Source: Sulfuricurvum sp. (lineage in GTDB: Bacteria; Campylobacterota; Campylobacteria; Campylobacterales; Sulfurimonadaceae). Taken from it: 64,000 bases of DNA. Under the pieces are notes generated by a model. That model searched no databases, was not told the DNA's origin, and saw nothing but the letters and a program-made list of their open reading frames with translations. Positions within the stretch are counted from its first letter, which is position 1, and each line of letters starts with the position of its first letter. Shown one piece after another: positions 1 through 8,189 of this stretch. The position numbers were made by a program, and so were the translations under genes. Location: NCBI GenBank assembly GCA_024637295.1, contig JAGXFL010000002.1:62001-126000 (forward strand). The letters run 5' to 3'.

Positions 1-492
1 ATTATCTTTTTACACATTATCAGTGCCGTTATTTGGGTAGGTGGGATGATCACGATGCGTTTTGCCGCGCATGCGTCATGCAGTATGATCGAAGATCCAA
101 AGATGCGAATGCAACGTGCAACACATGCACTTAACCGCCTTTTTAATCTTGCATGGCCAGCAGCAACGGTATTGATTATCACGGCTATTTTAATGGCAGT
201 TGGTCTTGGTTTTCGTGAAGCAGCGGTAGATGCAAGCGGAAATGTTATCGATGCCTACGCGATGAGTCTGTATCAGACAGTCCACATCAAAGAGGCAATT
301 TGGATCGTTATGGTGATCAATTTGGGTGCTATGATGTATCGACGAAGTCAAGCTGCCAAAGCATTGGCGGAAGATAATTTGGCACGCGCTAAAGCCATGC
401 TCACCCCGATTGCTCAATACATGGTTCCCGTGAACATTGCATTGGGACTTATTGCTATTTTTATGGGCGTGGTTCTTCGTAACGCCTATTAA
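1..492 (+). CDS. CopD-like integral membrane protein, 3' part
   Basis: The reading frame is open from the first base, so the gene begins upstream of the window; 163 codons are visible. Four hydrophobic segments are seen (residues about 1-19, 47-71, 97-112 and 140-159 of the visible part). The first carries a His followed by an AVIWVGG-type motif, as in the CopD/copper-export and related four-helix membrane families. The ATG at 46 is internal to this helix and is not the start. The stop overlaps the ATG of the next gene (TAATG), so the two are probably translationally coupled. The family call rests on topology and one motif; copper transport is not shown. Confidence 0.6.
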   Translation: MIFLHIISAVIWVGGMITMRFAAHASCSMIEDPKMRMQRATHALNRLFNLAWPAATVLIITAILMAVGLGFREAAVDASGNVIDAYAMSLYQTVHIKEAIWIVMVINLGAMMYRRSQAAKALAEDNLARAKAMLTPIAQYMVPVNIALGLIAIFMGVVLRNAY

Positions 493-1040
493 TGTTACGC
501 TTAGCCTCTTCTTCCATCACCCGTGCGCAGCTTTTGAGTGCGGCGGGTATCCCCTTTATTCAAGAATCCATCGATTTTGACGAAGATTCGATTGTCTCTT
601 CTTGCCCTAAAAACTTTGTCTATCAAGCTACATTGGGAAAATACCGTGTCAATTTTGAAAAATTCGGTTGTGCTGATTACCCTCTCCTCGTTGCCGATAC
701 CGTCGTAACCGCACAGGGAAAAATATTGCGCAAAGCCAAAGATGAAGCGGATGCGCGTGCTATTTTGGCCACACAAAGCGGCAGTGAAGTCTCCATTATC
801 ACATGTATGATTTACAAAACACCACGACTCGAACTCCTCGATATCTCTTCAACCCGTTATTTTTTCGACTCCTTTGACCCTGATGCTGTGGAAGCTTATA
901 TCCAAAGTGGTGAATGGCGCGGAAAAGCGGGAGCGTGCATGGTGGAGGGGTTTTGTAAATCGTATATACGTGAAGTTCGAGGCTATGAGAGTACGGCTAT
1001 GGGACTCTCTGTCGAAATTTTGAAGCCGTTTTTAGCATGA
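492..1040 (+). CDS. maf: Maf-like nucleotide pyrophosphatase
   Basis: Maf-family house-cleaning enzyme that hydrolyses non-canonical or excess nucleoside triphosphates to monophosphates in the cytoplasm. The 182 residues match the usual family length. The N-terminal LASSSITRAQLL phosphate-binding segment (residues 4-15) and the ADTVV segment with the catalytic Asp at about residue 69 are both present. The start overlaps the stop of the upstream membrane gene by one base, and the stop overlaps the start of the aminotransferase gene by four bases (ATGA), so these genes form one operon. Which Maf subfamily (dTTP/UTP or m7GTP) it belongs to cannot be decided by eye. Confidence 0.88.
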   Translation: MLRLASSSITRAQLLSAAGIPFIQESIDFDEDSIVSSCPKNFVYQATLGKYRVNFEKFGCADYPLLVADTVVTAQGKILRKAKDEADARAILATQSGSEVSIITCMIYKTPRLELLDISSTRYFFDSFDPDAVEAYIQSGEWRGKAGACMVEGFCKSYIREVRGYESTAMGLSVEILKPFLA

Positions 1041-2143
1041 AGAATCCTTACGAAAACGAGCTCAAAGCGCTAAAGCGTTCAGGGCGTTACCGAGAGCGTC
1101 ATTTGGTTGATGAGACGTTGTTGGATGGTGCTTCTAACGATTATTTAGGGTTAGCACATCTAAAAGAATTGCATGACAAAGCATACGAAACATTGAGTTC
1201 GTATACGTTTCATGCTCCCAAATCTTCGATGCTGGTCAACGGCTACCATCCCATCCATCAACATTTTGAGCGTGCGTTGTGTGACGCCAATGGTTTTGAA
1301 GCGGGGATTGTGATGGGGAGCGGATTTAACGCCAATATTGGCCTTATCGAATCCCTTGCACGCAAAGGGGATTTGCTCTTGATGGATGAGTCGTATCATG
1401 CAAGCGGTGTGATGGCGACGCGTATGTGCGATGCAAGAGTCGAATTTTTTACCCATAATGATGCGATGGCATTAGAGCAAGCTCTTCAAAAGGCAACCGA
1501 AAAACGGATTATTGTTGCAGTAGAGGGGATCTATTCGATGAGCGGGGATAAACTCACCCGTGAAATTCTGGAAGTGTGTGAACGTCATGATGTTTTGGTG
1601 ATCCTCGATGAAGCACACAGCAGTGGGGTGATCGGTAAAAATCTGATGGGGATTCTCGACTATTATGATATTAAACCGACCCACAATATGATCAAAATGG
1701 GGACGCTAGGCAAAGCCTACGGGAGTTTTGGGGCGTATGTTCTTTCGTCATCACACATCAGTGACTATCTCATTAATCGGGCTAAAAATGTCATTTATGC
1801 GACAGCTCCTTCTTTGTATGATACGGCATTGGCGCATCATGCCCTTGAATACATACAAATGAATGTACAGCAGTTAACAGAGGCGATTACAGCACGTCAG
1901 CGTATCGTGAAAGATGTACTTGGGATTGCTATGGATGGCTTGATTGTTCCTATAGAAATTGGGGATAATGTTCGTGTGATGGAACTCCAAAAATCCTTGA
2001 AAGAGGAGTTGGACATATTAGTAGGAGCTATCCGTCAACCAACGGTTGAACGGGCTATTATACGCCTGATCGCGCGGCTGGATATCTGTGAAGATACTTT
2101 GGTACGTGTGTGTGAACGTTTTAGTCACAATAGGATAAAATAG
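1037..2143 (+). CDS. BioF-like PLP-dependent aminotransferase family protein
   Basis: Fold-type I PLP enzyme of the alpha-oxoamine synthase group (8-amino-7-oxononanoate synthase, KBL). The N-terminal SNDYLGLA motif, the DEAHSSGVIG segment carrying the PLP-ring Asp, and TLGKAYG with the Schiff-base lysine at residue 226 are visible. At 368 residues it is slightly short for BioF. No other biotin gene lies beside it, so biotin synthesis is plausible but unproven; Campylobacterota carry BioF-like proteins whose substrate is uncertain. It starts inside the end of maf (4-base overlap) and ends 4 bases before an ABC ATPase gene. Confidence 0.8.
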   Translation: MKNPYENELKALKRSGRYRERHLVDETLLDGASNDYLGLAHLKELHDKAYETLSSYTFHAPKSSMLVNGYHPIHQHFERALCDANGFEAGIVMGSGFNANIGLIESLARKGDLLLMDESYHASGVMATRMCDARVEFFTHNDAMALEQALQKATEKRIIVAVEGIYSMSGDKLTREILEVCERHDVLVILDEAHSSGVIGKNLMGILDYYDIKPTHNMIKMGTLGKAYGSFGAYVLSSSHISDYLINRAKNVIYATAPSLYDTALAHHALEYIQMNVQQLTEAITARQRIVKDVLGIAMDGLIVPIEIGDNVRVMELQKSLKEELDILVGAIRQPTVERAIIRLIARLDICEDTLVRVCERFSHNRIK

Positions 2144-2147
2144 TACC

Positions 2148-2846
2148 ATGAGTAGTGTCCATATAGATCGGCTAAGAGTTACGCATATGGGTAGGACGCT
2201 GGTCGATTGCTCTTTTGAAATAGATCGTTCACTGGCTTTGGTCGGTGAGAGTGGAAGTGGTAAATCTTTGATCCTTAAGGCTCTTTTGGGGTTGTGTGAT
2301 ACGGCGTTGGAAATAGACTTACAAAAGCGTTCACCGTTTGAGTGGATTAGAGGAAAAAGCGTAGCGTTGGTTCCGCAAAATCCCTTTACAGCACTTTCAC
2401 CGCTCACGAAGATTGAAGATCAGATGTTTTTAGCACGTGAACGCTCTTTGGAGCTGTTTGGGATGTTGGGTCTTGATGGTTCGTTATTGAGCCGTTATCC
2501 AAATGAACTCTCAGGGGGGCAGCTTCAGCGCGTCGTTGTTGCGATGGCGCTAGGATCCAACCCAAAGCTATTGCTGTTGGATGAACCGACAACGGCACTG
2601 GATGGTGAGTCTCGAACCGTAATGATCCAACAGTTGCTCTCTTTGCAGGAGGCATTAGGATTTTCGATCCTTTTTGTGACCCATGATATGGGTGTTGCGG
2701 CGGCTTTGTGTGAAGATATATGTGTCCTTCAAAAAGGAAATATTATAGAGAGTGGAAAATTAAATAAAGTAGTAGAAACGCCAATGATGCCCTATACGCG
2801 TCAATTGATCGAAGCTGATTTTAAAAACCGGGAATATAGAAAATGA
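2148..2846 (+). CDS. ABC transporter ATP-binding protein, peptide/nickel type
   Basis: Single ABC ATPase domain of 232 residues. Walker A GESGSGKS is at residues 33-40, the signature LSGGQLQR begins at 121, Walker B LLLLDEPT is near 141-148, and a switch His follows in FVTHD. The sequence most resembles DppD/OppD-type subunits of peptide or nickel importers. No permease or binding protein lies beside it; it sits between a BioF-like gene and the PBP1A gene and overlaps the latter by four bases. The transported substrate, or even whether it serves a transporter, cannot be told from this window. Confidence 0.8.
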   Translation: MSSVHIDRLRVTHMGRTLVDCSFEIDRSLALVGESGSGKSLILKALLGLCDTALEIDLQKRSPFEWIRGKSVALVPQNPFTALSPLTKIEDQMFLARERSLELFGMLGLDGSLLSRYPNELSGGQLQRVVVAMALGSNPKLLLLDEPTTALDGESRTVMIQQLLSLQEALGFSILFVTHDMGVAAALCEDICVLQKGNIIESGKLNKVVETPMMPYTRQLIEADFKNREYRK

Positions 2847-4807
2847 ATAAAAATTTATGGATCGCACTGGGTCTGGTCATCATGATACCTATCGGGTATT
2901 TAGGATATGTCATTTACAATTTTGAATATGAGACTCAGCGTTTGATCAACTATAAACCTCGCTTGACAACAGAGGTTTACGATCGCAACGGTGAGAAGAT
3001 CGCCAACTTGTTTAGCAATGAACACCGTTACTATGTATCGATAGACAACATCCCTCCTCGTCTTATCGAGGCATTGCTTGCGATCGAGGATACCGACTTT
3101 TTTGAACATCATGGGGTCAGTCCGGATGCTATTTTCAGAGCGATACTCAAAGATATCACAGCAGGAAAGCTCAAAGAAGGAGCAAGTACCATCACACAGC
3201 AGCTGGTTAAAAATGCCCTTCTAACACGTGAAAAGAAGTTTTCACGCAAATTTAAAGAGGTTCTGTATGCGATACGAATCGAGCAAGAACTGACCAAAGA
3301 ACAGATTTTAGAACGTTATTTCAATGAAATTTATTTAGGTCACGGCTATTACGGTATTAAAACGGCATCGGATGGCTATTTTAGAAAAGGGCTCAAAGAG
3401 CTGACGCTCAAAGAGATGGCGATGCTTGTAGCTCTTCCCAAAGGGCCTAACTTTTATGCTCCTACCAAAAACTATGAGTTAAACCTTGGGCGTGCCAATC
3501 GCATTATTGAGCGGATGTTGCAGCTGGGCTGGATCGATCAAGACACCTATGACCATGCCACGCAGGAACGCCCAAAAGTCTATAACGACACGTTGAGTAA
3601 AAACTCAGGTCCGTACGTCATCGACGAAGTCATGCGCCAGCTTGGAGATGCCTTTCCCGATATTCGTAGTGGCGGGTATAAGATCTATACCACCATTGAT
3701 ATGCGCCTTCAAGAAGCGGGATACAAAGCACTTCAGTCAGGACGTAATGAGATCATAGAACGGGCAAAGGAAGCGGGAGAATTGGATGCGAACATACAGT
3801 CACAGCTCAATGGGGCCTTGATGAGTATGGATCCTAATACGGGTGAAGTCTTGGCAATGGTCGGGGGTTATGACTATGCTACAAGCCCTTATAATCGCGT
3901 GACTCAAGCCAAACGTCAACCGGGTTCCGCATTTAAACCGTTTGTCTATCAAGTGGCACTCGATAGCGGTATGTCTCCGGCATCACTTGTTCCTGATATC
4001 GCTCGTACCTATACGTATGCCGGCGATGACGGTGAAGAAAAAACATGGAAACCAAAAAACTATAAAAATGAGTATAAAGGGATGGTGACGATTCGTGATG
4101 CGTTGACCCACTCCCGTAACTTGGCGACGATCAACATGGTCAGTGATATGGGATTTAGAAATATTGTTGAGGGACTGCACCGCTATGGGATTGTTGAAAA
4201 CCTCCCTCCTGATCTCTCCATTGCATTGGGAACGATCGGTATTTCTCCGTACGATTTAGCCAAATATTATACGATGTTTGCATCGGGCGGTTTTTTGACC
4301 ACTCCGATTTTGATCCGTCAGGTTATCAGCCCTAAAGGGGAGACCTTTCGATATGAAAACAAGCGCCGTCAGGTGAATACACGCGAACAGACATATCTGA
4401 TGACGTCGATTTTACAGGATGTCGTGAGATTTGGAACAGGAACAGCCGCAAGTGTCCCAGGTCTTGAGATCGCGGGTAAGACAGGAACGACCAATAAAAA
4501 TGTGGACGCATGGTTTATTGGATACTCACCTACAGTGGAAACAGTGGTATGGATGGGGCATGATAACAATACGCCAATGCGCCGCAGTGAGACGGGAGGA
4601 CGTGCAGCCGCTCCTATTTTCCGTTATTACTATCAAGATTTATTGCGTATCTATCCTAATACTAAGCGTTATTTTGATCGTCCTGCAGGGGTCTATGCGG
4701 AAGGTCAAGGGGATTCAAATACAACTGAAAACTTTACGGATGTCTCTTTGCAACCTGATGCAACACAAGAGCAGGCACCTAAGACGGATGAACAGCTGGT
4801 TTTTTAA
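2843..4807 (+). CDS. mrcA: Penicillin-binding protein 1A, bifunctional transglycosylase/transpeptidase
   Basis: Class A PBP that polymerises glycan strands and cross-links peptides at the outer face of the inner membrane. A single N-terminal membrane anchor (residues about 5-27) precedes a GT51 domain with catalytic Glu in EDTDFFEHHG (E82) and the GASTITQQLVKN motif. The transpeptidase domain has S362-A-F-K365, the SRN triad motif and KTGTT. The 654 residues are normal for PBP1A of this phylum. The start overlaps the ABC ATPase gene by four bases. The C-terminal tail is Thr/Gln/Asp-rich and of low complexity. Confidence 0.93.
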   Translation: MNKNLWIALGLVIMIPIGYLGYVIYNFEYETQRLINYKPRLTTEVYDRNGEKIANLFSNEHRYYVSIDNIPPRLIEALLAIEDTDFFEHHGVSPDAIFRAILKDITAGKLKEGASTITQQLVKNALLTREKKFSRKFKEVLYAIRIEQELTKEQILERYFNEIYLGHGYYGIKTASDGYFRKGLKELTLKEMAMLVALPKGPNFYAPTKNYELNLGRANRIIERMLQLGWIDQDTYDHATQERPKVYNDTLSKNSGPYVIDEVMRQLGDAFPDIRSGGYKIYTTIDMRLQEAGYKALQSGRNEIIERAKEAGELDANIQSQLNGALMSMDPNTGEVLAMVGGYDYATSPYNRVTQAKRQPGSAFKPFVYQVALDSGMSPASLVPDIARTYTYAGDDGEEKTWKPKNYKNEYKGMVTIRDALTHSRNLATINMVSDMGFRNIVEGLHRYGIVENLPPDLSIALGTIGISPYDLAKYYTMFASGGFLTTPILIRQVISPKGETFRYENKRRQVNTREQTYLMTSILQDVVRFGTGTAASVPGLEIAGKTGTTNKNVDAWFIGYSPTVETVVWMGHDNNTPMRRSETGGRAAAPIFRYYYQDLLRIYPNTKRYFDRPAGVYAEGQGDSNTTENFTDVSLQPDATQEQAPKTDEQLVF

Positions 4808-4832
4808 AGAAAAAAATAACATTACTTCCAAG

Positions 4833-4856
4833 AGCACTTTTACTAAGTGCTTTTAT
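4833..4856 (+). terminator. Probable terminator after the PBP1A gene
   Basis: A 7-bp stem, AGCACTT (4833-4839) with AAGTGCT (4845-4851), loop of 5, followed by TTTTAT. It lies 26 bases after the stop of the PBP1A gene. The T-tract is short, so strength is uncertain. Confidence 0.6.
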
Positions 4857-4888
4857 CCCCATTCTTGAAATTTGATACTGTTAAAATA

Positions 4889-4935
4889 ACGATATAATAA
4901 TTAATAATATCCCTCAATAATACGATATAATAATT
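4889..4935 (+). promoter_or_regulatory. Tandem -10-like direct repeat upstream of a membrane protein gene
   Basis: The 14-base sequence ACGATATAATAATT occurs exactly twice, at 4889-4902 and 4922-4935, start to start 33 bp (about three helical turns). Each copy contains TATAAT (4893-4898 and 4926-4931). This could be two tandem promoters or a regulator site that includes the -10 element. The next gene starts at 4967 after an AAGGAA ribosome binding site. Confidence 0.5.
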
Positions 4936-4966
4936 TGTTATAAAATTACTCTACAAGGAATTTCAA

Positions 4967-5392
4967 ATGGGAACAGTTCTGGTTTTGATAGGGATAGGGT
5001 TTGTATTTGCTCTTTTAGTTTTTTTCTTTTGTGAAGAAAAGTCGCTTAAGGATGTAAAGTTTTCAGATATGAAATGTATGATCACGGAAGAGGCTAATAT
5101 ATCGGAATGTTTTGAAAAGTTTAAAACGGTTCGTTATCTGGCTTTTTATTTTGCGGTCATGTTTGTTTTTGATGTTCTTATCGCAAACTTTGTCTATCTT
5201 CCAAATGGTTTCGGTCTGCTTGAGATAACATTGTATACATTTGTACCATCTCTTGTTGGCTCAGGTATTATCTTGCTGGTCAAATGGACATATCAACCGG
5301 TTATTAAACTTGTCTCATCATTTTTATTCGGGTCTATTTTTATGGGTGCGTCAGGGTTGGCTTTCGCTTTGAGCTATCTTGTAAACGGGTAA
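4967..5392 (+). CDS. Small four-helix membrane protein, unknown function
   Basis: 141 residues with four predicted membrane segments (about 3-22, 52-74, 85-105 and 115-138). A ribosome binding site (AAGGAATTTC) precedes the ATG. I do not recognise the family with confidence. The segment around residues 47-75 (VRYLAFYFAVMFVFDV) weakly recalls the central part of NuoA, but the third and fourth segments do not fit that family. It is flanked by terminators and stands alone as a single-gene unit, convergent with dedA. Confidence 0.7.
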   Translation: MGTVLVLIGIGFVFALLVFFFCEEKSLKDVKFSDMKCMITEEANISECFEKFKTVRYLAFYFAVMFVFDVLIANFVYLPNGFGLLEITLYTFVPSLVGSGIILLVKWTYQPVIKLVSSFLFGSIFMGASGLAFALSYLVNG

Positions 5393-5399
5393 AATAAGT

Positions 5400-5421
5400 G
5401 AGGTTCTTTTTAGAGAACCTC
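5400..5421. terminator. Bidirectional terminator between convergent genes
   Basis: A perfect 8-bp stem, GAGGTTCT (5400-5407) with AGAACCTC (5414-5421), and a 6-base loop. It lies between the stop of the membrane protein gene (5392) and the stop of dedA (5445), so it can serve both strands. T-tracts are weak on both sides. Confidence 0.6.
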
Positions 5422-5444
5422 TGTTTAATAGAAACAACTAAATA

Positions 5445-6005
5445 TCAATGTTTTTTGGTAGCTTGTGAGAGATAAAACCACACGCTCCCACCCACGATGA
5501 TGAGTGAGATCGGAGCTAGATAGGGCTTGTCAGCGACAAGTTCATAGGCCTTGATCAACGCACCTCCAAAAAGATAGCTTCCTCCCCCTACGACAACAGT
5601 CCACACAAGTGCTCCGATGGCATTGTAGGTGCTAAATTTCCAAAAACTGTATTTGCTCAGACCGATTGCAAGAGGAACCAGTGTCTTAAGCCCGTAGATG
5701 AATTTTTTCATGACGATGATCCATGAACCGTGTCGTTTCATCAGGAGATGAGAAAACGCGAGTTTACGTTTATGCTGTTTTAAATATTCCATCATGTCTG
5801 TTTTATGATAGCGGGACATGTAAAACAGAAGAGTATCTCCGATAAAATTGGCGATAAATGCGATACTCAAGGAGAGCCCTAAATCCATTTTTCCCATGAA
5901 ACTAAGAACCCCGGCACCCAATAAAGCGAGTAATCCACCACCCAGTGAGTAGAGAAAAAGAACGAGATAGCCATAGGTGGCCAGATTTTTGAGCATATCA
6001 TCCAT
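5445..6005 (-). CDS. DedA family membrane protein
   Basis: 186 residues with the DedA/SNARE-associated layout: a re-entrant and transmembrane N-terminal part, a central segment rich in basic residues ending in MKKFIYGLKTLVPLAIG (the conserved F/Y-x-G/R-x4-P-x3-G region), and a C-terminal pair of helices. DedA proteins are linked to polyprenyl-phosphate or lipid flipping and membrane homeostasis. A good ribosome binding site (AAGGAAATTATAATT) precedes the ATG. It follows uvrB by two bases and is probably co-transcribed with it. Confidence 0.82.
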   Translation of the reverse strand: MDDMLKNLATYGYLVLFLYSLGGGLLALLGAGVLSFMGKMDLGLSLSIAFIANFIGDTLLFYMSRYHKTDMMEYLKQHKRKLAFSHLLMKRHGSWIIVMKKFIYGLKTLVPLAIGLSKYSFWKFSTYNAIGALVWTVVVGGGSYLFGGALIKAYELVADKPYLAPISLIIVGGSVWFYLSQATKKH

Positions 6006-6007
6006 AA

Positions 6008-7981
6008 TTATAATTTCCTTATTTTTGCAATTTCATCACGTAGACGTGCTGCTTCTTCGAATTCGAGTTTTTTAGAGGCTTCTTTCATCTTGAGTGTCAG
6101 CTCATCGACCAGTTTTTTACGTTCTGCCGCAGGAAGCGTTTTGGCTTTTTTAGAACGGTTGTAGAGATCACCGACATCCTCGAGTTTGAGATTTTCATCG
6201 AGGGATCGTTTGGTCGTTATGGGTGTGATTCCATGCTCGATGTTATAGGCCTCTTGGACGGCACGTCGATCATTGGTTTTTTTGATGGCACGTTCCATCG
6301 AGCCTGTGATTTTGTTGGCATAGAGGATGACTCTGCCTCTGGCGTTACGTGCCGCACGCCCGATAGTTTGGATAAGGGATGTTTCCGAACGCAAGAACCC
6401 CTCTTTGTCCGCATCCAAAATAGCGACGAGACTCACCTCTGGCAGATCAAGCCCTTCGCGTAGAAGATTGATTCCTATAAGAACATCAAAATCTCCCACA
6501 CGCAATCCCCGTATGATTTGATTACGTTCAATTGTATCGATCTCGGAATGCATGTACTGTACTTTAATCCCAAGATCGGCGAGATATTTTGTGAGTGCCT
6601 CTGCCATTTTTTTGGTAAGTACTGTGACAAGGACACGATCTCCCAAAGCCACCGTTTTGATGATCTCATCGTGAAGGTCTTCGACTTGATTGGTAGAAGA
6701 TTTGATCGTGATGGGCGGATCAAGCAAGCCTGTGGGACGGATGATCTGCTGCGCTACAGTGGTGCTTAGATCCATTTCTTGAAGGGCAGGGGTCGCGGAA
6801 ACGAAGAGATAATGCGGTGATTTGTTCAGATATTCATCAATCATAAGAGGTCGGTTGTCCAGTGCGCTGGGGAGCCTGAATCCGTAGTCGACCAATACTT
6901 CTTTACGACTTCGGTCAGCGGCATACATCCCTCGAAACTGTGGCAAACTCACATGGGATTCATCGACGATGATGAGAAATTTGTCGTGGTGCAACGTAAA
7001 ATAATCAAGCAAGGTATAGGGAGCTTCGCCCGGTAGTTTATCAGTTAAAAGGCGTGAGTAGTTTTCGATACCCTTACACATACCGGTTGCCTGAAGCATC
7101 TCGAGATCAAATTCACATCGTTGGCGCAGGCGTTGCGCTTCGACGATTTTTCCCTGTTTTTCTAGTTCTTGTAAACGCTCTCCCAATTCGTCTTCGATGC
7201 GTTTGATGGCACGGGAGAGTTTATCCTGACTCACGGCAAACTGGCTCGTAGCATAGACGGTAATTGATTCGTGTTTCTCAGTCACAGAGTTGTTAAGCGG
7301 TTCAAAATAGGTGATACGTTCCACTTCATCACCGTAAAACTCAACACGTATCGCCTGGTCTTGCCAATAAGGGGGATAGATGTCGATCACTTCGCCGTTG
7401 ACCCGAATATTTCCGCCGTCAAAATAGGCGTCATTACGGGTATATCCCATCTCTACGAGACGCAGAAGTAGCTGTTTTTGATTGATCTCATCTCCGATCG
7501 CTATAACCTGTACCATCTTCTCATACTCTTCAGGGTCTCCCAATCCATAATTGGCAGAGACGGAGGCGACGACAATGACGTCATCATAGCTGAGGAGATT
7601 GGCAGAGGCAGATAGACGTAACCGCTCCAGCTCTTCATTGATGGAACTGTCTTTTTCGATGAACAAATCTTGACGTGGTATGTACGCTTCGGGCTGATAA
7701 TAATCATAATAGGACACAAAATACTCAACATGGTTTTGAGGAAAGAAACTTCTAAACTCACTGTACAGCTGTGCCGCGAGTGTTTTATTATGGGTCATGA
7801 TGATGGTCGGCAGCTGTACGCTCTCGATAACCTTTGCCATTGTATACGTTTTACCGCTACCCGTGACACCTTCTAAGGCTACAAAGCGCTCACCATGCTT
7901 GATGGCAGAGGATAGTGCTTCGATGGCAACAGGCTGATCACCTGCGGGTTGATAGGGGGTATGGACTTTAAAAATCGGCAA
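6008..7981 (-). CDS. uvrB: UvrABC excision nuclease subunit B
   Basis: DNA damage recognition helicase of nucleotide excision repair, working with UvrA and UvrC. Walker A GVTGSGKT lies near residues 40-47, followed by the beta-hairpin region ([12 protein letters not shown]), Walker B-like DESHVSLPQ, the helicase motifs around TIGRAARN, and a C-terminal UVR motif ([18 protein letters not shown]). The 657 residues are full length. The start is TTG (7981), preceded by CAGGG; no in-frame ATG lies closer. It has its own promoter (TATAAT, minus strand, at 8019-8024) and is followed by dedA. Confidence 0.96.
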   Translation of the reverse strand: MPIFKVHTPYQPAGDQPVAIEALSSAIKHGERFVALEGVTGSGKTYTMAKVIESVQLPTIIMTHNKTLAAQLYSEFRSFFPQNHVEYFVSYYDYYQPEAYIPRQDLFIEKDSSINEELERLRLSASANLLSYDDVIVVASVSANYGLGDPEEYEKMVQVIAIGDEINQKQLLLRLVEMGYTRNDAYFDGGNIRVNGEVIDIYPPYWQDQAIRVEFYGDEVERITYFEPLNNSVTEKHESITVYATSQFAVSQDKLSRAIKRIEDELGERLQELEKQGKIVEAQRLRQRCEFDLEMLQATGMCKGIENYSRLLTDKLPGEAPYTLLDYFTLHHDKFLIIVDESHVSLPQFRGMYAADRSRKEVLVDYGFRLPSALDNRPLMIDEYLNKSPHYLFVSATPALQEMDLSTTVAQQIIRPTGLLDPPITIKSSTNQVEDLHDEIIKTVALGDRVLVTVLTKKMAEALTKYLADLGIKVQYMHSEIDTIERNQIIRGLRVGDFDVLIGINLLREGLDLPEVSLVAILDADKEGFLRSETSLIQTIGRAARNARGRVILYANKITGSMERAIKKTNDRRAVQEAYNIEHGITPITTKRSLDENLKLEDVGDLYNRSKKAKTLPAAERKKLVDELTLKMKEASKKLEFEEAARLRDEIAKIRKL

Positions 7982-8017
7982 TGAATGACCCTGAATTAAT
8001 TTCTATAATAGTGGGCG

Positions 8018-8082
8018 AATTATAGCGCAATTGCTGTTTTCTAAAGAGGGTGACTGCCTATAGGCTGCTTGGTTAAGGTGAG
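8018..8082 (-). promoter_or_regulatory. uvrB promoter with duplicated upstream module (copy 1)
   Basis: On the minus strand a TATAAT -10 (8019-8024) lies about 40 bases before the uvrB start. The 65 bases from this -10 upstream match 16361-16425 without gaps at 53 of 65 positions, including the palindrome GCCTATAGGC and a TAGAAAA block. At the far end both copies read CTCACCTTAA; in copy 2 this is the last codons of a gene. Confidence 0.65.
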
Positions 8083-8189
8083 GTTTCGAATGAGTTCTTT
8101 GAGAAAAAGTCCAAACTTTATTGTTATATTATTATTAGGTTAAAATAGTGTAAAATAATTTATATTTTTTACAAAGTAGATAATAAAAT

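Noticed and set aside
4431-4868. 145-codon frame on the plus strand overlapping the end of the PBP1A gene
   Set aside because: It is an out-of-frame shadow of the conserved transpeptidase region and has no start signals.
4967-5392. NuoA (NADH dehydrogenase subunit A) paralog
   Set aside because: Only one helix shows a weak resemblance; the number and spacing of helices and the conserved acidic residues do not fit, and no other nuo gene is near.
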